64,000 bases of DNA. Source: Argyresthia goedartella. Its lineage: Eukaryota; Arthropoda; Insecta; Lepidoptera; Argyresthiidae. Within the stretch, counting starts at the first letter, position 1; the number at the start of each line of letters is the position of its first letter. A program made the translations under genes and the position numbers. A model generated the notes under the pieces. It saw only the letters and a list, made by a program, of their open reading frames with translations. It made no database searches and was not told where the DNA came from. The DNA is taken from assembly GCA_949825045.1 (NCBI GenBank), contig OX463821.1:35050486-35114485 (forward strand). The letters run 5' to 3'. Positions 9,401 to 17,401 of this stretch are shown here, one piece after another.

Positions 9401-10783
9401 CGGAAATCTATAGGTTTTTGTGTGGATGGGAACATTAGTAGACGTTTTGATTTCATGACTGATTGCATTAGTGTGTGTCAGTTTGTCTCCAGGGAGATGA
9501 AAAATGTCGGAAAAATCTGAACAGATTTCGCGGAGGGCTTCATCTTCTTCGCTATTAAGATGCGAAGTACGTAGTTGTTCAAGTACTTCCTGTGTTCGGT
9601 GTACTGAACTAGGGTATTTATGGTTTTGATTTTTTGTAGTATTTACCGGATCGTGTTTCTTAGTCGTGGATTTGGGTGAATGTCTATAGACATTATATAA
9701 ATGTATAGGGATAATATGCAACACGAGGTTGGAATTCATTGTAACAGGATCTTCTGAAGTATTTATAACTGTGATATTTACTCTTGAGTTTTCTTTAACT
9801 TTGACCAAACAGTTTGCAATGAGTAAGTGTTCGGAAGGGTGTTGGTCAAGTATCAGACCCTCTTTTAGCGCAGGGTCAGAAACGGGACATTCAATCACGG
9901 TTTCAGTGCGAGGGGGTATTGTATAAATGGGTTCGTTAAATTTCATTTTCAAGATGATGGTTTTGAAATTGAGGGTATTGCTAATGTAGTCGATATTACA
10001 CTCGTGGTATTCGAAGAGGTCGTTCCCCATAATACCGTCGTAGGGTAAGAATACATCGTCTACAACATGAAATGTGTGTGAAATGACAGAGTTAGTGTCA
10101 GGGAACATTTTTAATTGAAAATGACCTAATGTTGTCGATGATTCGACATTATCAATGCCTTTGAATTTGATGACTTCCTTTGTTAAGTCTGGCATTGATT
10201 CTATAGAACCTTTCTTGATAAGACTAAAGGATGCTCCAGTGTCAATCAAAAACAATAGTTTTCGTTTGGACAGTTTTGTCTGCAACGAGACATGAGGTAA
10301 GTATCTCCTCGAAGTGTTAGAAGAAACTTCAAAGACGTTTAAATCAGGTGTCTTGATGTGTAATGCAGAGTTTAACTTATTATTGAACTCAGTGTTGGAC
10401 TCAGTGTGTGACACAGTGTTAGACTCAGTGTTGGACGCAGTGTTGGACTCAGTGAGGGATTTAGTATGTGACGCAGTGTCGGACTCAGTGTTGGACGCAG
10501 TGTTGGACTCAGTGTTGGACGCAGTGTTGGACTCAGTGAGGGACTTAGTATGTGACGCAGTGTTGGACTCAGTGTGGGACTCAGTGTGTGACGCAGTGTG
10601 TGACGCAGTGTTGGACTCAGTGTTAGACGCAGTGTTGGATTCAGTGAGGGGTTTATTATGTGACGCAGTGTTGGACTCAGTGTGTGACGCAGTGTTTTTT
10701 AAATTTAGGACGCCGGTTTGTATATTTGCAGGTCCCGTACGACGTCTACTTGGGACCGGGTTTAGTTTAAATCGCAATTGCAA
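6428..10783 (-). CDS. pol: Errantivirus Pol polyprotein (protease, reverse transcriptase, RNase H, integrase)
   Basis: About 1450 codons, intact. It lies in the -1 frame relative to gag, overlaps its end, and has no ATG at its beginning, so it is read by ribosomal frameshifting (see 10765-10771). Rough order by residue: a low-complexity Ser/Thr/Asn/His repeat tract (20-150), aspartic protease with IDTGAS (about 181), RT with YLDD (about 610), RNase H with STDASNYAIGA (about 757), integrase zinc finger ending CTSCQ (about 1154), and catalytic Asp, Asp and Glu in LDIVGPL, LTDQGTNF and GALERS with DD35E spacing. A GPY-type module (KGPYKVVKI) follows near the C-terminus. No chromodomain is seen, as usual for errantiviruses. 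All catalytic residues appear present. Confidence 0.93.
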   Translation of the reverse strand: MQLRFKLNPVPSRRRTGPANIQTGVLNLKNTASHTESNTASHNKPLTESNTASNTESNTASHTASHTESHTESNTASHTKSLTESNTASNTESNTASNTESDTASHTKSLTESNTASNTESNTVSHTESNTEFNNKLNSALHIKTPDLNVFEVSSNTSRRYLPHVSLQTKLSKRKLLFLIDTGASFSLIKKGSIESMPDLTKEVIKFKGIDNVESSTTLGHFQLKMFPDTNSVISHTFHVVDDVFLPYDGIMGNDLFEYHECNIDYISNTLNFKTIILKMKFNEPIYTIPPRTETVIECPVSDPALKEGLILDQHPSEHLLIANCLVKVKENSRVNITVINTSEDPVTMNSNLVLHIIPIHLYNVYRHSPKSTTKKHDPVNTTKNQNHKYPSSVHRTQEVLEQLRTSHLNSEEDEALREICSDFSDIFHLPGDKLTHTNAISHEIKTSTNVPIHTKTYRFPECHKKEVETQMNKMLNEDIIKPSTSPWSAPIWVVPKKLDASGQRKWRVVIDYRKLNDITIGDSYPIPNISEILDQLGKCKYFSTLDLASGFHQIPMSTEDSQKTAFSIPQGHFEFNRMPFGLKNAPSTFQRLMNSALSGLQGIKCFVYLDDIAIYSYDLQSHINNISEIFQRLRDFNLKLQPDKCEFLRREVAYLGHLITEEGVKPNPDKIKAVTEFPTPKCPKDIKSFLGLVSYYRRFIADFSKIAKSLTSLLKKDIPFKWENQQQIAFDSLKQKLVCAPILKFPDFTQPFILSTDASNYAIGAVLSQGTVGKDNPIAYASRTLNKNEINYSTTEKELLAIIFACKTFRPYIYGRKFLIITDHRPLKWLFNHKDPSSKMQRWRLLLEEFEYEIVYRKGKLNSVADALSRFPVHPVNTSDPDDGLVDLSSLELSPYNDNLSPDFDALNVPSPPQIENNPGSSPTGPLDPLSTLDDLHQEEYPQFLKSITDKNKNFNTNLREHNAKLTRSACKTILVPTSIDLDESNPYIQEIIGNLDDSDQLIQGEKQLYSFHKIETNNKTYYLLFTKVHHFDECSYPEIFNTLKAVRNELLIQSTETTEIGISDFRNPFDKHSFIKIYNILNYLFHNTNIVVNIYHNTIMYPSLSEINKILQENHDLPVVGHLGAVRMLKRIQEKYFWKGMRSDVENYVKQCTSCQQNKALRKTNRAPMQITSTSTSPFQRVALDIVGPLPESGTAKLRFILTIQDDLTKFSVAYPIRSTTAEESSDCLIHFISLFGIPKTILTDQGTNFTADLFRKTCDFLKIKQLWSSPYHPQTQGALERSHSTLKEYLKSFINEHQDNWPRYVYTAMLSYNTSIHCTTNYTPYELLFAHKPHLPDSIYSTPPDASYPEYVKMLQHRLQHSRQKAIENMLRSKENSKSYYDNRTRPIQYKVGDLVYLKNHLRLRKALSPIWKGPYKVVKIHGNNTLSLLINRKYIKHHYDEVKLASL
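10390..10698 (-). repeat. Coding minisatellite at the start of pol
   Basis: About 300 bp of tandem 15- and 30-bp units (plus-strand consensus GTGTTGGACTCAGT / GTGTTGGACGCAGT). In the pol frame they encode variations on NTASHTES and NTASNTES. Units are multiples of three, so changes in copy number keep the frame. The tract lies between the frameshift site and the protease. Confidence 0.9.
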
Positions 10784-11769
10784 TTATCATCATCAGTACA
10801 ATCGTTTGACTGATTGATGTCATCGTCATCTTGACATGACGCGTTGTCGGTGGTGTCTTCACCGGCAAAGTTGACAGAGGCCCTAGGACTCTTTGAAGAA
10901 AAGTTTTCATTCTTCTTCTTATGAGCTAATTTTATACATTGGTCAATGCTGTGACCAACGGATCTGCAATATTTGCAAGAAATGTTTTGGGATTCGTAGT
11001 TCTTTGAAGAGGATGCTCGTTGTGAGGACGCAGTGGAAGTGGACATAGTATGGACCTGTGGTTTAAAATGATCCTCTTTCTTTTTCTGCCACGATGGACG
11101 ACTCTGAGTGAGGGGACAATTTGCAGCATGACCCCTATTAAAAGCGCTTTGAAGTAACTTTTCTTCGGAAACAGCTAGATTAATAGCTTCATTCAGGGTT
11201 TCTGGATTTTGACATCTTACAACCATAGAAAGCTTAGGTTTTAAGCCTATCACAAATGTATGCATGGCAAGGTCTTGCATTGCCGCGAGCCGGCCAGCCA
11301 ATTCGCCTTTCTTTTTAGTGGGAATGCTAATGTTGATTTCAGTCAACAACTGAGCCAGACAAGACTCTAAACGGAGAGCGAATTGGTTGACAGTCTCGTT
11401 ATTTTGTCGGCAATCCTGTAAATCCGACAATAAGTGAGCGTAATGTTTTCGCTCACCGAACTGGGCCTTTAAAAACTGTTCTAACTGAACCCAGTTTTCA
11501 AATTCTTTGATAGTGCACGCGGCTTCGGCGCGCCCTTCTAACTGACTTAGTATGTATTTAAACAGCACATCTTGCTGTGTTGCAGATGCTAATTTTATAG
11601 CATTACTACAATTATTCAGGAATGCATTAAGTTTTTCCCTAGTGCCATCGAATCTCGGCACAAATTTGATTAAAATGTTTAAGTCAATTGACGACATTGT
11701 AAATAGAGCAGTTGTGCTCCCACTTGGATTATCTATAGGAAGTGTCGTGACTGGCTTATCTTCAGTCAT
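10762..11769 (-). CDS. gag: Errantivirus Gag polyprotein
   Basis: 335 residues with ATG at 11767-11769 and TAA at 10762-10764. The N-terminal two thirds form a capsid-type helical region of Ty3/gypsy elements (for example FVPRFDGTREKLNAFLNNC, then LEQFLKAQFGE). A CCHC zinc knuckle, CKYCRSVGHSIDQC, lies near residues 265-278. It is followed by a basic patch and an acidic tail rich in Asp and Asn. The stop codon directly follows a slippery heptamer, so a fraction of ribosomes should continue into pol. The gene opens about 690 bp downstream of the primer binding site. Confidence 0.9.
   Translation of the reverse strand: MTEDKPVTTLPIDNPSGSTTALFTMSSIDLNILIKFVPRFDGTREKLNAFLNNCSNAIKLASATQQDVLFKYILSQLEGRAEAACTIKEFENWVQLEQFLKAQFGERKHYAHLLSDLQDCRQNNETVNQFALRLESCLAQLLTEINISIPTKKKGELAGRLAAMQDLAMHTFVIGLKPKLSMVVRCQNPETLNEAINLAVSEEKLLQSAFNRGHAANCPLTQSRPSWQKKKEDHFKPQVHTMSTSTASSQRASSSKNYESQNISCKYCRSVGHSIDQCIKLAHKKKNENFSSKSPRASVNFAGEDTTDNASCQDDDDINQSNDCTDDDNCNCDLN
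10765..10771 (-). promoter_or_regulatory. Programmed -1 frameshift site TTTAAAC at the gag-pol junction
   Basis: In the gag frame the last codons are GAT TTA AAC TAA, so the heptamer T TTA AAC fits the canonical X XXY YYZ slippery rule and sits immediately before the stop. The pol frame is exactly -1 to gag and is open across this site. No downstream pseudoknot was worked out. Confidence 0.8.
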
Positions 11770-12456
11770 AACAAAGTATAATGTTCATAAAATAATACAC
11801 AGCTTAATAATGCACGAACAATAACATCGACCAACACGGTGGGCGATAAAAGTTATAAAACTCAGCGTAATATAATAATCACTGTACTTGCAACGGGATA
11901 TGATTGTCACGTTCACAAAAGTTATGAGTCAAAACACTTACATGTATGCAATCGCACTACTTGTTATCATGATGTTTCTCGGAAATTGCAACGCGATGAA
12001 CTCGTAGATACAGCTCGCCCACGGCGAGTTTGCAGTACGGGTAAACCTTTGCAAGTTGCAAGGTTTACAATGACGTGGAGATAAACCTTCCAAAGGTTTA
12101 ACGCAGTGGAGTAACGGAGTCAGGGTGACGAGTTCAAGGGTTAACTACCCCAAACTCGGCACAACGAAGAGACGGAGTCGGGTCGATGATGAGCTCAAGG
12201 GTTCACTACCCTAAGCTCGACGCAGTGATGAAACGGAGACACAAAATTATGATGAGCTTAAGGGTTTGCTACCCTTAGCTTGACGCAGTGAAGGGACGGA
12301 GACACAAAACACAGAGTTAGATTAAAAACAGGGTTGAGCTACGGGTCACACTGTACTTTGCACAGTCACAAAGAGCACTTTTATTTTTTTAAACAGAGAA
12401 AACAGTGTTTATAAACGGAGACGTTACACCAGGGATAATTTCTTAAAATCCCTTTA
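11770..12456 (-). other. Errantivirus 5' leader
   Basis: Untranslated region between the primer binding site and the gag ATG. The half nearer the LTR carries a run of six stem-loop units (12013-12305, listed separately). The half nearer gag is AT-rich without obvious structure. Errantivirus leaders are known to hold packaging and insulator functions in gypsy; which functions apply here is unknown. Confidence 0.7.
12013..12305 (-). repeat. Array of six stem-loop units in the errantivirus leader
   Basis: Each unit holds an inverted repeat. Examples are CTCGCC..GGCGAG (12014-12028), GTAAACCTT..AAGGTTTAC (12041-12068), AAACCTT..AAGGTTT (12083-12099) and GAGTT..AACTC around AGGGTT-ACTACCC (12130-12156). 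Two closer copies start at about 12191 and 12254. Most are followed by a linker resembling ACGCAGTGNNNNNACGGAG. The last three units repeat every 61-63 bp. The stems differ in sequence but keep pairing, which suggests that structure is what is conserved. Confidence 0.75.
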
Positions 12457-12467
12457 CGCTGCCACCA
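12457..12467 (-). other. Errantivirus primer binding site (tRNA-Leu-like)
   Basis: Two bases inside the 5' LTR, the minus strand reads TGGTGGCAGCG. It is complementary to a tRNA 3' end CGCTGCCACCA, which fits a tRNA-Leu (UAG type) with its CCA tail. The tRNA identity is from memory of the acceptor-stem sequence and should be treated as likely. Confidence 0.65.
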
Positions 12468-12469
12468 AA

Positions 12470-12748
12470 TGTTATGACGCGCTGCGTCAGAAGGTTTTTA
12501 AAAAAAAACTATTAAAACTTTATTGACGATAATTAGTTTTATTAGAATTAATATATTGTGAATTTAACACAAATTCCGTGATAATTAAACTTAGAAATAC
12601 TTTATAAAGGGAAAGGTCTTAACCCTCAGAGTGACCAACGTAGACTGACTGCCATTAGCAACGAGTAAAAGAGTCTGGAATAGAATTTGATGACGGATAG
12701 AAATAAAGGTATTGTCAGCCAGAAGGGTAGCTAAGACAGGGTATAACA
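12470..12748 (-). repeat. Errantivirus 5' LTR
   Basis: 279 bp, the same as the other LTR by eye. In the minus orientation of the element this is the 5' LTR, containing the promoter. It is followed inward by AA and the primer binding site. Confidence 0.93.
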
Positions 12749-12890
12749 GTACGTACGGCATAATCTTTCATACAAACTTCATACATTGAAACGTATCAAT
12801 TCGTATGAAACGTATCGTACGTACGACCATAATTTTTCATACAAACTTCATAACATTGATATATACGTTGGAAACCCTTTTAATGCCGAA
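12749..12890 (+). repeat. Short tandem repeat that was the errantivirus target
   Basis: Removing the errantivirus joins ATTGAAATGTATC (ending 4251) to GTACGTACGGCATAAT (from 12749). The same block reappears at about 12801-12855 as GAAACGTATCGTACGTACG followed by CATAATTTTTCATACAAAC. Two imperfect copies of a unit of roughly 80-90 bp, each with a CGTACGTACG palindrome, therefore existed before insertion. Confidence 0.65.
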
Positions 12891-12929
12891 AGGGGTTAAA
12901 ATTTGAAAAATCCTGAAACATGTCCTTAC

Positions 12930-12932
<3 letters not shown>

Positions 12933-12960
<28 letters not shown>
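12933..12960. repeat. (AT)n microsatellite
   Basis: About 28 bp of alternating AT directly at the left end of the mariner element, consistent with insertion at a TA. Confidence 0.9.
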
Positions 12961-12965
<5 letters not shown>

Positions 12966-13103
12966 TCAGGTCATAAGTTCTGTCACACAATAAAAACTTT
13001 TGAATTTAGAACGCTGGCCACAAAAAAGTTTATTGAATTCGAATTTCGAATTTTTCATGAAAATAAAAATGTGTACTTTTTAGAATTTTCCTCATTTTTA
13101 AAT

Positions 13104-13194
13104 ATGGAGTGGACACTTAAAGAAGACCGTGTCGCAGTTATTGCGTTGCATCATTGCGGTTACGCGCCAATTCAGATTTTCGACTTACTGAAAA
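13104..13194 (+). pseudogene. Mariner transposase, N-terminal fragment
   Basis: The ATG at 13104 starts MEWTLKEDRVAVIALHHCGY, a helix-turn-helix DNA-binding start of a mariner transposase. The frame is cut after Leu-Leu-Lys by the LINE insertion at 13195. The continuation resumes at 17404 beyond the insertion with a duplicated TGAAAA. Confidence 0.82.
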
Positions 13195-13694
13195 GAAATA
13201 GAAAAGAAATTGTTTATTTTGCCTAAAAAAAAACAATACTGAGGAAAGCGAATGCGTAAGTAGGTATATAAGGCAAAAAAGGGAACAGTCTCAGCGTTTG
13301 CTACAAGCTAGCACAGTGCTAGCTTGCAGTGCTGGTTTTCAGACAGTCCCTGACTAAAATTAAGAAAACTAAAACTAACTTGGTAGATACTACCACTAAG
13401 ACTAAAACTAAAACAATAACTGGGACTGAAACTAAAACTACGACAATATGAAGGAATAAACTAAACAATATTATACATTAAATTAAATAAATAAAAAATA
13501 AAATAAAGCAGAGACGTAAGTAAATTAAATTCAAGGAACCAGCAAACAAAAAACAGCAGTTTCTGATATAAAATAAAGTGAAGTGAAGTGATTGATATAA
13601 CTACATAGACATTTAAAGGAGATAAAAGATAAAAGAGAGAAAAGAGAAGAGAGATATCACTCAACACAACGTGAACGTGAAACACAGGCGAGTC
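13195..13694 (-). other. LINE 3' region with hairpin and (ACTAAA)n repeats
   Basis: Non-coding. From 13343 to 13445 the plus strand carries degenerate ACTAAAACTAAAAC repeats. At 13305-13328 there is a 9-bp inverted repeat CAAGCTAGC..GCTAGCTTG with a short loop. At 13265-13296 a plus-strand TATATAAGG is followed by CAGTCTCAGCG, which recurs at 28376-28386 on the other strand. Part of this stretch could be a separate insertion rather than LINE 3' UTR. Confidence 0.5.
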
Positions 13695-16526
13695 TTATCG
13701 TGCATAATATTGAGCAGAATCTTTAATCTGTCTCTCCAGAAGGACCTTACGCAGTTTTATTTTGAAAGTTTGTCTCGATATTTTGCTACGCAGGGGAGGG
13801 GGCAGGTCGTTCCAGATTTTTGATGCAGCATATTTGAAACCGCCCTTAAAGCCAGCCGTCCTGTGCTTCGGTATTACCAACTTGTTCTGCGCTAAACCTC
13901 GAGTAAACATGTGATGGCAATCTTTTACTGATGTAAGCTTCGCCCATAGATACGCTGGGGTTTTGCTGTCTAGCACTTTAAACACTAGATAAGCCAAGTG
14001 TAGTTTCCGGCGTGCAGACATTTTAAGAGAGCACTTGTCATTGAGAAATGGTGTTATAAAGTTCCGTCTTGGAATCCCGAAACAAAATCGCACACAAGCA
14101 TTTTGTACCCGTTGTATAGCGCGTTCCGTTTTAGCAAACAGTCTTGGACCATATACCACGTCACCATAGTTAAGTAGAGATAGTACAAGACTTTCAGTCA
14201 GAAGTGACCGGACTTTTTCTGTCAGAAATTTTCTAATTGTGTATAAAACTTTCAATCTATAGAAGGCGTTTCTGATTTTAAGCTGCACGTGTTGTTCGAA
14301 TCGTAAATCACCGTCTATCACGAGACCAAGATTCCTAGCTGACAGTACTCTTTCAATGTCTTCACCATTTATTTGTATCCTCGGGCTTTGCTCTACTATC
14401 GAATTTCGTTGGTGTTTTGTTCCTAAAACTAGAAATTTAGATTTTTGTGGATTGAGGACTAGTGCGTTTTCGTGTGACCATACCAAGATGCTTTTCAGGT
14501 CCTCGTTTATCATCTTAACAGCTTGTTCAGTATTTTGTGGTTTAAAAGAATGGTACAATTGGGTATCGTCTGCATATAAATGAACCTTGCAATTAGTAAT
14601 CCTTTTGATGAGGTCAGCAGTGTATAAGATAAATAGTAAGGGACTGAGTATTGAGCCTTGAGGGCAGCCACGTGAAACTGAAATTAAATCTGATTGTGCC
14701 AGACTCCCATTCTCAACACTGGTTTCTACATATTGCTTACGACCAGTCAAATAAGACCTGAACCAATCACAGGAAGCCGATGACACTCCGTAATACATGA
14801 TTTTGGCTAAGAGAAGTTCTGTGTTTATGCAGTCAAAGGCCCTTGAGAAATCAAGCAAGGCAAGAATGCTACCATCTCCAGAGTCAGAAGCTGATATTAT
14901 GTCATCCGTAACGGTGGCGAGAGCTGTTTCTGTGCCATGACCACCACGGAAACCAGATTGGACTACAGGAAGGATCTTTTCTGACTCAATGTAATCCGTC
15001 AATTGTCGGCATACTAATCTTTCCAGGATTTTAGATAGCATTGGTAAAATACTTATCGGCCGCAAATCTTTAAATTGTTCTATTGTACTGCTTTTAGGGA
15101 TAGGTTTAATTCTATCTATTTTCCAAGAAGACGGGAACACATTGGAGCTTATAGAATTATTTATAATGTGAGTAATTACTGGCAAAGTAGCCGATAAAGT
15201 CATTTGAATCATTTTCACATTTATACCATCATGACCTGACGCATTTGAATTCATTGCAGTAATGATTTTGTAAGTATAACTTTCTGTGCATCCCTTTAAA
15301 CTGAATTCATTTTTGGTACCATATCTGTTAGATTTAAAGAAGTTAAGAGTATCCTTATCTACTGTTGGATTCCCGGGTGTATCAAGAAAAAAATCATTAA
15401 TTTTATTGGCATCGTTTAAGTGTTGTGGTATGCATTGTTGAGAGGGCTTACCTATATCAGAAACTTGCTTTAAATTTTTCCACATCTTATTTGGATTGTT
15501 AACATTATTATTTACAAAGTATGAAAAATAGGCTACCTTTTCTTTTTTTATGGAGCTATTAACTAAGTTACGTAAATCTCTAAATTGTTGTTTATCACGT
15601 TCTAGTTTTGTCGATAGAGCCTTTCTCCACGCATTGTCCCTTAATGACATCATCAGCCTAATTACGTCAGTTAGCCATGGTCGCGGTTTGTGTTTTATGA
15701 GGATTCTTCTCAGTGGCGCGTGTTTGTCAAATAAATTAATAAGTAGTTCATTGAAGTAGTCGACCATATCGCTAACGTCCTTTATCACCATAACGTCAGA
15801 CCATGGTAGAGCATGTAAATCAATGTTGAAATGATTTTCGTCTATTTTATTCAAAGATCTGGTAAAAATATATGTGGGTTGTTCCTTGGGTTTCTGAATA
15901 TCAAGTTCCGCAATGACCAAAGAATGGTCACTTAAGGCAGCATTGTGATGAACAGATATGTTTTTAAATAGGGAGGGAGAGTCTGTGACAATCAAGTCCA
16001 AGAGTGTGGCTGTATCGTCAGTGACCCTAGTGGGCTCCGTGACCATCTGCGACAGATCATGCTGGTTAAGGAAGGAGATGAATTCTGGAGCTGGGCTTTT
16101 GGTGGGGTCTCTCAAATCAATATTAAAATCGGTCATAATACACAGGTAATCACAACTGCCAAACATGGTCAGGGACTCACTTAGGGCGTCTATTGCGTCA
16201 CCGCAAGATACACCTTCCGGTCTATACGCAGTGCCAACTGCCATGCGTCCTACTCCAGGTAGAGTTAGTTCAAGCCACATCTGCTCCAATTTGGAGGGTG
16301 GGTGTGGCTTTTTACGAATTCTTAGGCCCTTACGCACATAGAACCCTACTCCACCACCAGTGACACCATTTGGACGCGGTGCGAGGTACAAAACGTAACC
16401 CTGTATTATAGGCGCATAGATTTCCTGGCCATCCTTAATCCACGTTTCATTAAGTGCTAGCAAGTCGGGTTTATGATTCTCAAATAGGATCCTTAGCTCA
16501 TCTTGCCCTGTGTTAAGTGATCTCAA
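13695..16526 (-). CDS. LINE ORF2: AP endonuclease and reverse transcriptase
   Basis: 943 codons from the first ATG. The frame is open for about 45 bases further upstream without ATG, so the true start may be earlier. The N-terminal third is an apurinic endonuclease-like domain with LNETW, TAYRPEG, TDFNIDL and SDHSLV. A linker follows, with the reverse transcriptase from about residue 440: a QSGFRGGHGTETAL block, LDFSRAFDCI, RGCPQGSILSPLLF and the catalytic LYADDTQLYHSF. The protein nicks target DNA and copies its own RNA there (target-primed reverse transcription). No stop or frameshift is visible. Its length is usual for Jockey/CR1-type ORF2. It is antisense to the host gene. Confidence 0.92.
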   Translation of the reverse strand: MRSLNTGQDELRILFENHKPDLLALNETWIKDGQEIYAPIIQGYVLYLAPRPNGVTGGGVGFYVRKGLRIRKKPHPPSKLEQMWLELTLPGVGRMAVGTAYRPEGVSCGDAIDALSESLTMFGSCDYLCIMTDFNIDLRDPTKSPAPEFISFLNQHDLSQMVTEPTRVTDDTATLLDLIVTDSPSLFKNISVHHNAALSDHSLVIAELDIQKPKEQPTYIFTRSLNKIDENHFNIDLHALPWSDVMVIKDVSDMVDYFNELLINLFDKHAPLRRILIKHKPRPWLTDVIRLMMSLRDNAWRKALSTKLERDKQQFRDLRNLVNSSIKKEKVAYFSYFVNNNVNNPNKMWKNLKQVSDIGKPSQQCIPQHLNDANKINDFFLDTPGNPTVDKDTLNFFKSNRYGTKNEFSLKGCTESYTYKIITAMNSNASGHDGINVKMIQMTLSATLPVITHIINNSISSNVFPSSWKIDRIKPIPKSSTIEQFKDLRPISILPMLSKILERLVCRQLTDYIESEKILPVVQSGFRGGHGTETALATVTDDIISASDSGDGSILALLDFSRAFDCINTELLLAKIMYYGVSSASCDWFRSYLTGRKQYVETSVENGSLAQSDLISVSRGCPQGSILSPLLFILYTADLIKRITNCKVHLYADDTQLYHSFKPQNTEQAVKMINEDLKSILVWSHENALVLNPQKSKFLVLGTKHQRNSIVEQSPRIQINGEDIERVLSARNLGLVIDGDLRFEQHVQLKIRNAFYRLKVLYTIRKFLTEKVRSLLTESLVLSLLNYGDVVYGPRLFAKTERAIQRVQNACVRFCFGIPRRNFITPFLNDKCSLKMSARRKLHLAYLVFKVLDSKTPAYLWAKLTSVKDCHHMFTRGLAQNKLVIPKHRTAGFKGGFKYAASKIWNDLPPPLRSKISRQTFKIKLRKVLLERQIKDSAQYYAR

Positions 16527-16855
16527 GTTTATAAGTCCAAACTTTAATAGAACATGTTTATTTTTGCCTTTTTATCTCTGTAAAAACACTATGTTGATGT
16601 TTGAATGATTGATAGATGTTTGTTTGTTGGTTGCCTTTGTTATTGTTATAAATATTGTTATAAATAGGTACTATTATTATGGCCTGTATTGGAGAAGTTA
16701 AGTGGTAGTTTTTGATCCTGGGGCTTATTACATACTCGTATTTTAAGTTTTGATATAATAATAGTCGAATAGTCACCCTTGTCATTGTATACGCTAACCA
16801 TATTGTCGCCATAAACATAAACACTGTTGACCTTAATGACCTCACAAATAAAACG
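16527..16855 (-). other. Spacer between LINE ORF1 and ORF2
   Basis: About 330 bp with no conserved frame. The ORF2 frame extends into its last 45 bases without a start codon. Confidence 0.5.
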
Positions 16856-17401
16856 CTAACGAAAAACACGTTCTAAATCCGATTCGACACGCAGTTGCAG
16901 TATGGGTGTGTTTTGCTCACGCCGAGCAAGTATGCGCCCCTCTTGGGTCCATACAAACCGCCATTTATGTTTTTTTTGCAGCTCTCGTGCCTTACCGAAC
17001 AGTATGCGGTTCGTCCTTGTGAGGCGTTCATTTATGAAGAGTTTCAGCGGATTATGAGCCGGGAGTCCCAGGTCCGCTGAAGTGGCACCTCGACGGACTC
17101 GCGAGCTCTTGATAAGCTCGTCCCGCAGCGCCCGCCGCGCCAGACGCACCGCGATAATGCGAGGTCGCGCCCTGCGACCTTTGTTGTCGCCGGCGGCGTC
17201 TTCAGCGTTGTCGCCGTCGTTACGAGTCTCCTTGTCGCCGTCACCACTGCCGAGTTGTCTGCGCGCCCCGACGCGCACAGCACTTATTACGTCCTGCTCT
17301 CCAAGTTTCACACCCAACTTAATCGCCACTGCAGACACTACATGTTCTACCAACTCACCATCGAACTCGGGGACTCCAGATATATCTATGTCATTTATCA
17401 T
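16856..17401 (-). CDS. LINE ORF1 protein
   Basis: 181 codons from an ATG at 17401. The product is basic and Arg-rich in the middle (KGRRARPRIIAVRLARRALR). The C-terminal part, NRILFGKARELQKKHKWRF then WTQEGRILARR, resembles the RNA-binding ORF1 tail of CR1/L2/Jockey-group LINEs. It would act as an RNA chaperone that packages the LINE transcript. No zinc knuckle is seen. The N-terminus may be truncated, since the element ends three bases upstream. Confidence 0.75.
   Translation of the reverse strand: MINDIDISGVPEFDGELVEHVVSAVAIKLGVKLGEQDVISAVRVGARRQLGSGDGDKETRNDGDNAEDAAGDNKGRRARPRIIAVRLARRALRDELIKSSRVRRGATSADLGLPAHNPLKLFINERLTRTNRILFGKARELQKKHKWRFVWTQEGRILARREQNTPILQLRVESDLERVFR

Larger units (their letters stand above)
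4252..12752 (-). mobile_element. Complete endogenous errantivirus (Ty3/gypsy LTR retrotransposon with env)
   Basis: A full-length element on the minus strand runs from 12748 (5') to 4256 (3'). It has two 279-bp LTRs in which I found no difference by eye. They start TGTTA and end TAACA and are flanked by a direct 4-bp duplication GTAC (4252-4255 and 12749-12752). Order in the element: 5' LTR, primer binding site, 690-bp leader with stem-loops, gag, pol, env, purine-rich tract, 3' LTR. All three genes are open without stops or frameshifts other than the gag-pol junction. Near-identical LTRs and intact genes point to a recent insertion. The env gene makes it an errantivirus-type insect endogenous retrovirus. 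Whether it is active cannot be read from sequence. Confidence 0.93.

Noticed and set aside
10314..10817. Plus-strand 167-codon frame rich in DSVLDAV repeats
   Set aside because: It is the antisense reading of the in-frame minisatellite at the start of the errantivirus pol gene; the sense strand carries protease, RT and integrase.
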